A program made the position numbers and the translations under genes. The notes under the pieces are model-generated. The model was not told where the DNA came from and searched no databases. It was given only the letters and a program-made list of their open reading frames with translations. Source: Paraburkholderia saeva (GTDB lineage Bacteria; Pseudomonadota; Gammaproteobacteria; Burkholderiales; Burkholderiaceae). From it: a stretch of DNA of 64,000 nucleotides. The DNA lies in contig NZ_CAJQZC010000007.1 of NCBI RefSeq assembly GCF_907164555.1, positions 62,001-126,000 on the forward strand, read 5' to 3'. Position 1 is the first letter of the stretch; each line of letters begins with the position of its first letter. Shown piece by piece: positions 33,478 to 42,615 of the stretch.

Positions 33478-36468
33478 ATGTCAGAGGCGATATCAGAAGT
33501 CGGGAATCGTGGGCGGCCCCAGGTGGGGCTAATTCAGACGAAAACGGACGGTCCAGTGTCAATTAAGACAGAGCAGGAAATAACCGCATGGTTGATCGCC
33601 TATACGCAGGCGCATTTCAACATCGCGTGGGACGGTACGCCAGCCAGCCTGGCCGATCTGGGTATTGACTCGTTGTCGGGAGCCGAATTGTTGGGCGCGC
33701 TGGAGCACTGGCTTGCTGTTTCGATCCCGGTTGAGTTTCTGGATCGCGTCACCGATTCGACCGGGCTCGGCGCCGCGCTGGTGGCATTGCAGCAACCCTC
33801 AAAGGCCGGCCTGGCGACGGCCAGCGTCTTCGAAACTTTCGTCAATCCGTTTCTGGCGAGAAAGCTCGAACAGATTCGCATCGACAGGTCGTTCGTTCGC
33901 GCGAAAGGCGCCTTTCTATACGACGAAGATGGCGAGGCATACCTCGACTTCCTGGCACAGTACGGCGCCGTTCCATTCGGACACCATCCTGAGGAAATCT
34001 GGAGTGCGGTCGATGCATTGCGCGCCGACGCGGAACCGGTTTTTGCGCAGCCGTCGCTGCTGGTATCGGCGGGGCGCCTCGCACAACGGTTGATCGAGCT
34101 GGCGCCGCCTGGACTGCGATACGTAACGTTCACGAACAGCGGCGCGGAGTCGGTCGAAGCCGCGCTCAAGATGGCGCGTCACGCCACCGGTCGAACGCGC
34201 ATTCTATCGACGAAAAACGCCTTTCACGGGAAGACGTTCGGCGCGTTGTCGGCCACGGGCAAGCCCGACTATCAGTCGCATTTCGGCCTGCCGCTCGCCG
34301 GTTTCGATCACATCGAATATGGCGACGCCACCGCGCTCGAGTCGCGCATCGCTTCCCACGCGGGTGTCTATGCCGCGTTTATCGTCGAGCCGATCCAGGG
34401 GGAAGGCGGTGTCCATGTGCCGCCGAAAGGCTATCTGTCCGCCGTCGAGGCAATCTGCCGACGCCATGGCGTCGTGCTGATTGTCGACGAAGTGCAGACC
34501 GGACTTGGACGCACCGGCGCGATGTTCGCATGCGAATACGAGGGCGTGCGTCCCGACATTCTCCTGTTGTCGAAAGCGCTGGGCGGCGGCGTCGTGCCGG
34601 TCGGTGCCGTGCTGAGCACCCAGGCGGTGTACAGCGAAAAATTCGCGTTGAAGCACTCGTCGACGTTTGCGGGCAATGCGCTGGCGTCACGAGTGGCACT
34701 CGCCACGCTGGACCGACTCACACGCAACGATGGCGAACTGCTGCGGCATGTGCAGGTCGAAGGCGCCAGGCTCAAGCAGCGGCTGGAGGCGATGCGTGCA
34801 CGCTTCCCGCATCTGGTCAGCGAGATTCGCGGGCAGGGTTTCATGCTCGGCATTCGTCTTTGCGCTGACCGTGCCCGCTGGCCGGAGAACTTCCTCGGTA
34901 TTGCCGCGCAGGAGGGCGAACTGGCCCAGTTTGTCGCAAGTTATCTGCTGAACGTCGAGCGCGTCCGCTTTGCACCGACGCTCAATCGTGGCGATGTACT
35001 GCGCGTCCAGCCGCCGCTCACCGCGACGCGCGAACACTGCGACAGGGCGGTCGACGCGCTGGAGCGCGCGCTGGGTGTGCTGGCGGCGCGCGATACCGGC
35101 ACGTTCTTTCGGGCGCTGCTGCGCCGCGAAGCACCTGGTCACGTGGAAATACCGAATGTTTCCAGTGCCGCTGAAGCCATATCGAGCGTCGCGTCTCACT
35201 CGCCGTCACATCAGTCCGCAGGCGCGGCATCAGACGAACATCGCTTTGGGTTTCTGATTCATCCGCTCGACGCGCAGAGCTATGCCGATTACGACCGCAG
35301 CCTGAACGTCCTGAACGCGCACGAACTCGCGGAGTTCGCGATGAGCATGGACGGCCTGATCGATCCCGTCATCGGTTCCAGTGCGCTGATTGAATCGCCG
35401 GCGGGCACAAAAGCGCGTGGCGACTTCATCATGATCAGCCACACGGCGGCGCAGTTACGGCAACTTTCGCAACACGAGGCGATCGCCGTTCTGGCAAAGG
35501 GCATCAGGCTCGCACGCGAGCGGGGCGCTCGAATCGTCGGACTGGGTGCCTACACGTCCGTGGTGAGCGGTGGCGGCGCGCAACTCCTGACGCCGGGTAT
35601 CGCATTGACGTCGGGCAATTCCTACACCGTCGCCGCAGGCGTCGAAGCACTCGACGACGTCATGCGTCGCACCGGCCGTCCGTGGGGCACAAGCGCGGCC
35701 GCGGTCATTGGCGCGGCGGGTGCGATCGGCTCCTGCATGGCAGTTCTGCTGTCGCGCCGCGCGGCACGGGTGCTGCTGATCGGCAATCCCGCGCACGCCC
35801 GGGAAACCGGGCGCGCAAGACTGCTTGCCGTCGCGCGGATGATCGTCAAAGGCGCACTTTTCGCGGGCGAAGAAGCCCCGTTCCCGGGCTCCGTCGCGGC
35901 GCAGATCAGACACGCGGCGGGGCGCGCCGATGTGACAGCGCGCGTGTCCGATGTCGACGATCTGATCGTCCAACTCGAGGCGAACTGCGCACTCGTGCTC
36001 ACGGGTGACATCCGGACGCTCCGCGAGGCGGACGTCGCGTTGGCGGCAACCAGCTTTCCCGGCGACGTCATCGATGAAACCCTGCTGCAGCCGGGAACCA
36101 TCGTGTGTGACATATCGAGGCCGCGTTCCATTCCGGCTTCGATCGTTAAGGCGCGTCCGGATGTACTGGTCATCGACGGCGGCGTTATCGCGTTGCCGGG
36201 TTCCCCACGAATCGGTCCGTACGGCATTGCGCCCGGCACTGCGTTCGCATGCATGGCCGAAACGATGCTGCTCGCACTCGAAGGACGCTTCGAGAACGTG
36301 AGTATCGGCAACACCCTGGACGTACAGGAGATCGCGCGGCAACAGCAACTCGCGCGCAAGCACGGGTTCACGCTTGCGGGCCTGCAGAGCTTTGGCCGTC
36401 CGCTGGCGGAGGCGCACTGGCAACGCTTCATCGATCTCGCCAGCCATCGTACCGTTCAGCTCGCCTGA
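33478..36468 (+). CDS. Three-domain protein: acyl carrier protein, class III aminotransferase, acyl-ACP reductase
   Basis: 996 residues. About 30-105 is an acyl carrier domain with phosphopantetheine serine Ser65 in DLGIDSLSGAEL. About 115-535 is a class III PLP aminotransferase: TNSGAESVEAALK, EPIQGEGGVHVPP, Asp337 in VDEVQTG and Schiff-base Lys366 in LLLSKALGGG. An Ala/Ser linker leads to 589-996, which reads like cyanobacterial fatty acyl-ACP reductase: FGFLIHPLDAQ start, GLGAYTSVV, SGNSYTVAAG, nucleotide loop GAAGAIG at 745-751, and FACMAETMLLALEG with Cys925 where AAR has its catalytic Cys. One polypeptide could thus carry an acyl thioester, reduce it to aldehyde and transaminate it to amine. 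ATG 33478 has only a weak ribosome site; GTG 33556 is an alternative. Confidence 0.85.
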   Translation: MSEAISEVGNRGRPQVGLIQTKTDGPVSIKTEQEITAWLIAYTQAHFNIAWDGTPASLADLGIDSLSGAELLGALEHWLAVSIPVEFLDRVTDSTGLGAALVALQQPSKAGLATASVFETFVNPFLARKLEQIRIDRSFVRAKGAFLYDEDGEAYLDFLAQYGAVPFGHHPEEIWSAVDALRADAEPVFAQPSLLVSAGRLAQRLIELAPPGLRYVTFTNSGAESVEAALKMARHATGRTRILSTKNAFHGKTFGALSATGKPDYQSHFGLPLAGFDHIEYGDATALESRIASHAGVYAAFIVEPIQGEGGVHVPPKGYLSAVEAICRRHGVVLIVDEVQTGLGRTGAMFACEYEGVRPDILLLSKALGGGVVPVGAVLSTQAVYSEKFALKHSSTFAGNALASRVALATLDRLTRNDGELLRHVQVEGARLKQRLEAMRARFPHLVSEIRGQGFMLGIRLCADRARWPENFLGIAAQEGELAQFVASYLLNVERVRFAPTLNRGDVLRVQPPLTATREHCDRAVDALERALGVLAARDTGTFFRALLRREAPGHVEIPNVSSAAEAISSVASHSPSHQSAGAASDEHRFGFLIHPLDAQSYADYDRSLNVLNAHELAEFAMSMDGLIDPVIGSSALIESPAGTKARGDFIMISHTAAQLRQLSQHEAIAVLAKGIRLARERGARIVGLGAYTSVVSGGGAQLLTPGIALTSGNSYTVAAGVEALDDVMRRTGRPWGTSAAAVIGAAGAIGSCMAVLLSRRAARVLLIGNPAHARETGRARLLAVARMIVKGALFAGEEAPFPGSVAAQIRHAAGRADVTARVSDVDDLIVQLEANCALVLTGDIRTLREADVALAATSFPGDVIDETLLQPGTIVCDISRPRSIPASIVKARPDVLVIDGGVIALPGSPRIGPYGIAPGTAFACMAETMLLALEGRFENVSIGNTLDVQEIARQQQLARKHGFTLAGLQSFGRPLAEAHWQRFIDLASHRTVQLA

Positions 36469-36504
36469 GCCGCGCAACGACCGTTCCGAATCAAGGAGAT
36501 TTCC

Positions 36505-38340
36505 ATGACCGCATCGAACCGACCGCTGAAGCTTCTGGTTCCGGCCGCGCCATACGCCAGTTCGAGTCTCGTCGACATCGCGCGCGGCCACGCGCATGAC
36601 AACCCGGCTGGGCGGCCTTTCACGTACATCGACTATTCGGCCTCGCAGCCCTTCGACATGTCGATTACTTACCGGCAATTCGACCAGCGTGCGAGGCAGA
36701 TTGCGGCGCTATTGCAAGCCGGGGGCAAACCGGGTGAGCGCGTATTGCTGCTCTATCCGGCGGGGCTCGACTATCTGTGTGCGCTTTTTGGCTGCCTGTA
36801 TGCGGGCATGATCGGCGTGCCGGCATATCCGCCGCTCAATCCGCGTTTGCGCGACCGTCTTGCCGCCGTCGCGCAGGATTGCGGCGCGCGGGCTGCGTTG
36901 ACAACCACTGCAACGCTCGATGAACTGCGCGACGAGGCCGGTCCGCTCGCGCGTCTGCGCTGGTTCGCAACGGACACCGATCTCGACGTGACGGGTCTCG
37001 AAACCGCATGGCGCGATCCCCGCGCACATCGCGAACAGATCGCCATCCTGCAATACACGTCGGGTTCCACGGGCACGCCGAAAGGCGTCAGGCTTACCCA
37101 CGGCAATCTGTTGAACAACGTCTACCTGATCGCGCTTCACATGCAGTTCAGGCCCGACGATCACAATCTGAGCTGGCTGCCGCCGTATCACGACATGGGG
37201 CTGATTGGCGCACTGCTTGCGCCGTTCTGTGCTGGCGTGCCCGTCACCTTCATGGCGCCGGCTGCTTTTCTGCGCCGGCCTGAGCGATGGCTCGCCGAAC
37301 TGTCCGGGCGGCGTTGCACGTTGAGCGGCGCGCCCAATTTTGCTTACGAACTGTGTGTCGACAAGATTGCGGCGGAAACGCTCGATTCGCTTTCGCTCGA
37401 TCTGTCCAGCTGGGAACTCGCGTACAGCGGTGCGGAGCCCGTGCGTGCCGACTCGTTGAACCGTTTCGTCGAGCGCTTCGCGCCGTGGGGATTCCGGCGT
37501 CGCGCCTTCTATCCGTGTTATGGCATGGCCGAGACCACGCTCTTCGTGACAGGCAAGCGCAGAGACGAGTCGCCGCGCACGCTGTCGGTCGACAGCGTGG
37601 CGTTCGCGAAGGCGGGCCAGGGCGTCGCCTTCGCGAACATCGCGCCCGAAGCAATGACGCGCGAGCTGGTGAGCTGCGGCCAGCCTGCAACCGATCTGGA
37701 TGTGCGGATCGTCGATCCGGATACCGAAACTGAGCGTGCCGACGGATGCGTCGGCGAGATCTGGGTGGCGGGACCATCGGTGGCAGCGGGATACTGGGAG
37801 CACCCTTCCGCCACGGCCGCAGCGTTCGGCGCCCAGATTCGCGACGGCGCGGGCCGCTATCTCAGGACCGGTGATCTTGGCTTCATGCACGAAGGCGAAC
37901 TGTACGTCAGTGGCCGCCTCAAGGACCTGATCATCATTCGCGGCGTCAACCACTATCCGCACGACATCGAGCGGACGGTCGATCATTGTCACGAGGCCAT
38001 CCGGCCGGGATGCGGCATCGCGTTCTGCGTCCCGGTGAGCAACGAGGATCACGTTGTATTCGTGCAGGAGATCAACCGGCGCGACGTCGCGCGCGCGGAT
38101 GAAATCAGCGCCTGCATTCGGGATGCCATTTACCGGCATCACGGCATCCAGCCCTACGCAATCGTTCTGATTGCCAATGCCAGCATTCCCAAGACAACAA
38201 GCGGAAAGCTGTCGCGGCGCCCTTGCCGCGAACAGTTTCTCGAAGGTCGCCTTCAGGTCATCGCGCAGTGGACGAACCCGCGTCTCGCCGACATGAGGCC
38301 TGTCCATGCCGCGCAGCCTGAAACGCCACTTCCCGCCTGA
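36505..38340 (+). CDS. Fatty acyl-AMP ligase (FAAL)
   Basis: 611-residue ANL enzyme, 36 bp after the carrier-aminotransferase-reductase gene, with CAAGGAG before the ATG. The P-loop YTSGSTGTPKGVRLTH, WLPPYHDMGLIG, YGMAETTLFVTG and the ending KTTSGKLSRR match fatty acyl-AMP ligases, which pass the acyl group to a carrier protein and not to CoA. The acceptor would be Ser65 of the preceding protein. Chain length cannot be read from sequence. FAAL genes usually sit beside their carrier, as here. Confidence 0.9.
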   Translation: MTASNRPLKLLVPAAPYASSSLVDIARGHAHDNPAGRPFTYIDYSASQPFDMSITYRQFDQRARQIAALLQAGGKPGERVLLLYPAGLDYLCALFGCLYAGMIGVPAYPPLNPRLRDRLAAVAQDCGARAALTTTATLDELRDEAGPLARLRWFATDTDLDVTGLETAWRDPRAHREQIAILQYTSGSTGTPKGVRLTHGNLLNNVYLIALHMQFRPDDHNLSWLPPYHDMGLIGALLAPFCAGVPVTFMAPAAFLRRPERWLAELSGRRCTLSGAPNFAYELCVDKIAAETLDSLSLDLSSWELAYSGAEPVRADSLNRFVERFAPWGFRRRAFYPCYGMAETTLFVTGKRRDESPRTLSVDSVAFAKAGQGVAFANIAPEAMTRELVSCGQPATDLDVRIVDPDTETERADGCVGEIWVAGPSVAAGYWEHPSATAAAFGAQIRDGAGRYLRTGDLGFMHEGELYVSGRLKDLIIIRGVNHYPHDIERTVDHCHEAIRPGCGIAFCVPVSNEDHVVFVQEINRRDVARADEISACIRDAIYRHHGIQPYAIVLIANASIPKTTSGKLSRRPCREQFLEGRLQVIAQWTNPRLADMRPVHAAQPETPLPA

Positions 38341-38376
38341 ACCGTTCGTTTCATGGTCCTTTTACAGGAGAGTTTC

Positions 38377-39615
38377 ATGTCCACGCTTTCGTCGGACGTC
38401 GCCGCTTTTGTTCCCGCGTTCGATCCGCTTGTTCCACATCCCGCACACGTGCGCGATCCCTATCGCGTCTATCGACAGCTGCGCGAGCACGCACCCATGT
38501 ACCGCTCGCCGCACGGCGTGTGGGTTGCCAGCGCGCACAGGGAAGTCTCGTACATGCTGAAAGATGCGAACTTCGGCCGCGGCTATTTTTACTTCGAGAA
38601 CATGGCCGAACGCCTCGGACCGGGCATCCTCGATCAACCGGTTTATGCGTCGGCGCGCAACATGATGGTGATGAAAGATGGCGACGACCATTTGCGCGTA
38701 CGCAGCGCAGTCGCGCGAAGTTTCTCCCTTAAGCGGGTCGAAGCACTGCGTCCGTTCATGCGCAGCGTGATGAACCGGCTGATCGATGACGCGCTTGGCA
38801 AGACATCGTTCGATGTCATGCTGGATCTGGCTTTTCCCCTGCCAAGCGCAGTGATCTGCCATCTGATCGGCATTCCGGAACACGACTGGCCGAAGTTCAG
38901 CCAGCGCAGCGCAAATGGTTCGCGTGCGCTCGAACCTGCGCCGCTGAGTCCACTGGAACTATTCGAACAGAACAAGGCGATCAACGAGTCTCATGAATAT
39001 TTCCAGTGGCTGATTGAATTGCGTCGGCGCGAACCCGGTGACGATCTGACCTCCCAGCTGATTGCGGCGGAAGCAGAGGGCAAGGTCACTCGCGCCGAGA
39101 CGATCGACAACCTGCGCATGATGTTCGTCGGCGGTCAGGAGACGACCGTGAACACGATCGGCAATGGCCTGCTTGCGCTGTATCAGCACCCCGACCAGTT
39201 GCGCGCGCTGAAAAGCGACATGACGTTGTTGCCGGACGCTGTCACCGAGATGGTGCGCTATGACTCCGCAGTGCAGATGACACCGCGCCAGGCACGCGTG
39301 GACATCGAGGTCGCGGGCGCTTCGATCAAGGCGGGCGAGACGATCCTCTGCATCGTGGCATCCGCGAATCGGGATTCGAGCGCGTGGCCGGATGCCGACC
39401 GCTTCGATATCTCGCGCCGCAACAGCTATCCGCTTTCGTTTGGCGGCGGCCCGCACTACTGCCTTGGCGCGCAGCTCGGCCAGGTGGAAACCGAAGTAGC
39501 GCTACAGACGATTTTCGAGCGGCTGCCGGATCTCAGGCCTGAAGTCGACAACCCGCGCTGGCTGCCCGGCACGGTGGTGTTTCGCGGACTGCAGTCGCTT
39601 CCTGCTACCGCGTGA
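38377..39615 (+). CDS. Cytochrome P450
   Basis: 412 residues from ATG 38377 (CAGGAG upstream; an in-frame ATG at 38353 lacks a ribosome site). The haem-binding loop FGGGPHYCLGAQ places the ligand at Cys362. The I-helix motif is VGGQETTVN, with the acid-alcohol pair Glu-Thr. The ExxR of helix K is in TEMVRYDS. It is soluble with no membrane anchor, in the CYP107-like bacterial style, and needs an outside ferredoxin and reductase. In this operon it could oxidise the alkyl chain or a nitrogen function. Confidence 0.93.
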   Translation: MSTLSSDVAAFVPAFDPLVPHPAHVRDPYRVYRQLREHAPMYRSPHGVWVASAHREVSYMLKDANFGRGYFYFENMAERLGPGILDQPVYASARNMMVMKDGDDHLRVRSAVARSFSLKRVEALRPFMRSVMNRLIDDALGKTSFDVMLDLAFPLPSAVICHLIGIPEHDWPKFSQRSANGSRALEPAPLSPLELFEQNKAINESHEYFQWLIELRRREPGDDLTSQLIAAEAEGKVTRAETIDNLRMMFVGGQETTVNTIGNGLLALYQHPDQLRALKSDMTLLPDAVTEMVRYDSAVQMTPRQARVDIEVAGASIKAGETILCIVASANRDSSAWPDADRFDISRRNSYPLSFGGGPHYCLGAQLGQVETEVALQTIFERLPDLRPEVDNPRWLPGTVVFRGLQSLPATA

Positions 39616-39628
39616 GGGAGGCCGTTAC

Positions 39629-40273
39629 ATGATCCGCAAATTCATGACAGGTCTCGTCGCCGTGGCGCTGGTTTTTCTGCTGCCCGCCGCGGTGCTTCAA
39701 CCTGACGCGCTCGTTTCGTCGAAGCTCTGGGCAATGGTCGGCCTCGGGATGCTCGCCTCACTGACGCAGCCTGCCTACAGCCCGCTCGACCGCGATGCGC
39801 CCCCCGAAGATCGAGGCACCGCGCGGCAGCTCGTCTGGACGGTGTATCTCACGTCACTGGGTGGCGTTCTCGAATGCCTCGTGTGGCGGTATCCGGCGAG
39901 CATGGCGTGGGACGAGCTTGCCATCACCGCTTTCGCGGTTGCGATAGCAGGCGCCTTGCTGCGTGCGTGGGCTGTCGCGGAACTCGGGCGCTTCTTTACG
40001 TGGCACGTGCGCGTGCAGACGGGCCAGCAGGTGATCTCGACTGGCCCGTATCGCTTGATGCGGCACCCGAGCTACACGGGCGCGTGGTTCCTTTACACCG
40101 GCCTGCTGATCGCCATGCATGCGCCTGTCGCGGCGGCGTTCGCCGGCGTGCTGCTTCTCGCGGCTTTCGTGCGACGCATCCGCTACGAAGAAGGCCTGAT
40201 GCTGCAGACGTTTGGCGCGCAGTACGTCACTTATTGCGGTCGCGTGAAGCGACTGGTTCCGTTCATCTGGTAA
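39629..40273 (+). CDS. Membrane methyltransferase of the isoprenylcysteine carboxyl methyltransferase family
   Basis: 214 residues with about five transmembrane helices. The C-terminal half has the family's SAM-binding pattern: VISTGPYRLMRHPSYTG, then RRIRYEEGLML, FGAQYVTYCGRVKRLVPF. The family includes ICMT enzymes that methyl-esterify carboxylates of lipid-linked amino acids, and phospholipid N-methyltransferases. In this operon, a carboxyl methyl ester on a lipid amino-acid product is plausible. It lies 13 bp after the P450 gene. Confidence 0.8.
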   Translation: MIRKFMTGLVAVALVFLLPAAVLQPDALVSSKLWAMVGLGMLASLTQPAYSPLDRDAPPEDRGTARQLVWTVYLTSLGGVLECLVWRYPASMAWDELAITAFAVAIAGALLRAWAVAELGRFFTWHVRVQTGQQVISTGPYRLMRHPSYTGAWFLYTGLLIAMHAPVAAAFAGVLLLAAFVRRIRYEEGLMLQTFGAQYVTYCGRVKRLVPFIW

Positions 40274-40288
40274 CCCAGGAAACTAGAC

Positions 40289-41092
40289 ATGTTCACTCTT
40301 CATCACTCGCCGTTCTCCGTCGCCTCGCAAAAAGTCCGACTCGCACTTGCCGAAAAGCAGCTTGAATGGAACGACCGCATCGTCGATCTTCTCGGCGGTG
40401 AACATCTCAGCGAAACCTTCCGCCGTCTGAACGCGCGGGCGGAGGTGCCGGTACTCGAACACGAGGGGCTCGTATTGACCGAATCGTGGTTCATCTGCGA
40501 GTACCTCGACGAAGCGTTTCCGCAAGTCCCGCTGATGCCCGTTGCGCCCGCAGATCGCTACGCGGCGCGGCAGTGGAACCACTGGATTGACCGGGAACTG
40601 CATCACGCATCGGGCGTGGTGACATGGGCCGTGCTCGCGCGTCCGCTCCTTATGCAACAGTCGCCGGGGACGGTGAGCGGTCTGCTTCAGGCGATACCGG
40701 ACGAATCGGTGCGGGCATGGCGTCGCAGCGTGCTGGAGCATGGTCTCGATGCGCCCGAACTGAAGCGTTGCATCGACCGGTATCGCGCATTCTTCGCGCG
40801 CATGGAAGCGCAACTCGGCGACGCGCACGCATGGCTCGCGGGCCCGTCCTGCAGTCTCGCCGATCTTGCTGCGTTGCCGTATGTGATGCGCGCGGAACAT
40901 GTTGGGCTCGGCGGTTTGATGAGCTTTGAAGCGCATCCCAACGTGCGCGCCTGGTACATGCGCATGTTGACAAGACCCTCCATGCAGCCGTCGTTCGTCC
41001 GCTATCTCGATCCACAATTGCAGGAGGTCATGACAAGCCTCGTGGTGGCGGCACAGCCGAAGCTCGAACAGCTCATGCGGCAGGCCGGCTGA
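40289..41092 (+). CDS. Glutathione S-transferase family protein
   Basis: 267 residues: N-terminal thioredoxin fold (HHSPFSVASQKVRLALAEK, then the cis-Pro glutathione site EVPVLEHEGLVLTES with Glu-Ser) and an all-helical C-terminal domain with SLADLAALPYVMRAE. The glutathione site looks intact. In a pathway with aldehydes, hydroxylamines or azo compounds it could protect the cell or do a conjugation or isomerisation step. It lies 15 bp after the methyltransferase gene and 10 bp before the next. Confidence 0.85.
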   Translation: MFTLHHSPFSVASQKVRLALAEKQLEWNDRIVDLLGGEHLSETFRRLNARAEVPVLEHEGLVLTESWFICEYLDEAFPQVPLMPVAPADRYAARQWNHWIDRELHHASGVVTWAVLARPLLMQQSPGTVSGLLQAIPDESVRAWRRSVLEHGLDAPELKRCIDRYRAFFARMEAQLGDAHAWLAGPSCSLADLAALPYVMRAEHVGLGGLMSFEAHPNVRAWYMRMLTRPSMQPSFVRYLDPQLQEVMTSLVVAAQPKLEQLMRQAG

Positions 41093-41102
41093 CGGAGGCG
41101 CA

Positions 41103-41579
41103 ATGGACCAGCAGAACCTTTTTGAAACGCCCACGACATACCGGTTGCTTCGCCTGGAAAACCTGGCGGCGCTGGCGATCTGCGCTGGACTGTTTGTTGC
41201 CCATCTGGCAGAGATCCGCTGGTGGGTATTCGTGCTCCTTTTCGCCTATATCGATGTGATCGGATATCTTCCGGGTGCGTTTGCGCATCGGCGCGCGGGC
41301 GGCAGACGCATTCACCGCGTGTTCTACGTGCTGTACAACAGCATGCACAGTGCGGTCTCGGCGCTTCTCGTCGCGGCGTTATGGGCCTGGCTGGTCCGGC
41401 CAGAATGGGCGTTGCTCGCGATACCGATTCATCTGTGTGGCGACCGCGCGCTATTCGGCAACTTTCTGAAGCCCTTTGGCGTGAGCTTCGAGCCGGCCGC
41501 TCATCCAGCATTCGTGCATTTCAGGACGAGCTACGCGAATGCGTCCGTGACCCGCGAGGGAGGTCCGGATGCAGCTTGA
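41103..41579 (+). CDS. Small histidine-rich membrane protein, candidate N-N bond-forming enzyme
   Basis: 158 residues with about four hydrophobic helices. Polar residues are placed in or next to the helices: AYIDVIGYLPGAFAHRR, RIHRVFYVLYNSMHS and IHLCGDRALFGNFLKPFG. The His-x-x-x-Asp-Arg and Gly-x-x-Leu-Lys spacing recalls the small DUF4260 membrane proteins. Conserved-looking His, Asp and Asn inside a membrane fold suggest metal binding. In valanimycin biosynthesis a small membrane metalloprotein (VlmO, as I recall) is reported to form the N-N bond; the neighbours here make that role the leading guess. The C-terminus overlaps the next gene by 11 bp. Confidence 0.5.
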   Translation: MDQQNLFETPTTYRLLRLENLAALAICAGLFVAHLAEIRWWVFVLLFAYIDVIGYLPGAFAHRRAGGRRIHRVFYVLYNSMHSAVSALLVAALWAWLVRPEWALLAIPIHLCGDRALFGNFLKPFGVSFEPAAHPAFVHFRTSYANASVTREGGPDAA

Positions 41580-42615
41580 CGCGCCTGTGAACGTGCTTGC
41601 CGGGAGAATTGCGGATGCATCGGGCGACGCGGTCGGCGTGCTGCGACGTCACGCCGACCACCCGTCTGCGTTGCTTGCAATCAATCAGGATACCTTGAGG
41701 TTCCACGATCCCGCTATTGACGGCCTGATCGCGTACCGACCGGCCGGTCGTCATCATCTGGTGATGGCCGCAGGTATCACGGCCGCGCCGGACCAGCGCG
41801 CACTGCTGCTCGACCGGTTTCTCGGCTGGGCGCGCCGCGAGCGCCGCAAGGTGGTCGCCGTGCAGATGTTTCGCGATGACGCCGTTTTGTTCGCGAGCCG
41901 CGGCTTTCGGGTCAACCAGATCGGCGCATCGTACAGCGTGAGCCTCGATCGCTTCAGGATTTCGGGCACGCCATTCATCAAGCTGCGCAACAAGATCTCG
42001 CGGGCGCGCCGAAGTAACGTGAGCGTCCTGGAACTGGGCGTCGACTTGCCTGCGACGTCGCACATCGGAGAGGCAATTGCCGCCATCGACCGTGAGTGGA
42101 TCAAGGACAAGGGCGCGAAGGAGCTGGCCTTTCTGATCGGCGAAGTAGGCGCGCCCGACCAGCTCGATCGCTCGGTAAAGCGGCTATTCGTCGCGATGCA
42201 GAATGGCGAGACGGTGGCATACGTTCTCTATACCGCGAGCTTTGGCCGGCACAGCGGCTGGATGCACGACCTCACGCGGCGCAGGCCTGACACGGCGACG
42301 GGCGTGATGGAACTGATCAACATCACCGCCATCGAGCGCTTCAAGGCAGAGGGCGCGGGCATGCTGAACTTTGGCTTCACGCCGCTCACCTCGCTCGCCG
42401 ATGAGCATGAAATCGCGGACGCGTGCAGCCGCGCGACGGCGTGGACGTTCCGGAAGCTGGCGCGACACGGCAGCTTCATCTATCCCGCCGAAGCGCAACT
42501 GCAATACAAGCTCAAATGGGCGCCCGATCTCGTGCAGCCTGAATACATCGCGTTTCAGAACGGCACGGCCGTGAGCAGCCTCTGGCAGTTTCTCCGCCTG
42601 ACGAGGGCGATCTAG
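41569..42615 (+). CDS. Aminoacyl-tRNA-dependent transferase, MprF C-terminal/VlmA type (DUF2156)
   Basis: 348-residue soluble protein built like the catalytic double-GNAT domain of phosphatidylglycerol lysyltransferase (LPG_synthase_C). Matching features are the first-domain pattern VMAAGITA...WARRERRKVVAVQMF, KLRNKISRARR in the middle, then VAYVLYTASFGRHSGWMHDLTRRRPDTATGVMELI (shown here as one region, residues about 222-256) and MLNFGFTPL. No membrane domain is attached. Stand-alone members such as VlmA move an amino acid from a tRNA to a small molecule, in that case an alkylhydroxylamine. No dedicated tRNA synthetase gene is present. Overlaps the preceding gene, so translation is coupled. 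Confidence 0.75.
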   Translation: MQLDAPVNVLAGRIADASGDAVGVLRRHADHPSALLAINQDTLRFHDPAIDGLIAYRPAGRHHLVMAAGITAAPDQRALLLDRFLGWARRERRKVVAVQMFRDDAVLFASRGFRVNQIGASYSVSLDRFRISGTPFIKLRNKISRARRSNVSVLELGVDLPATSHIGEAIAAIDREWIKDKGAKELAFLIGEVGAPDQLDRSVKRLFVAMQNGETVAYVLYTASFGRHSGWMHDLTRRRPDTATGVMELINITAIERFKAEGAGMLNFGFTPLTSLADEHEIADACSRATAWTFRKLARHGSFIYPAEAQLQYKLKWAPDLVQPEYIAFQNGTAVSSLWQFLRLTRAI

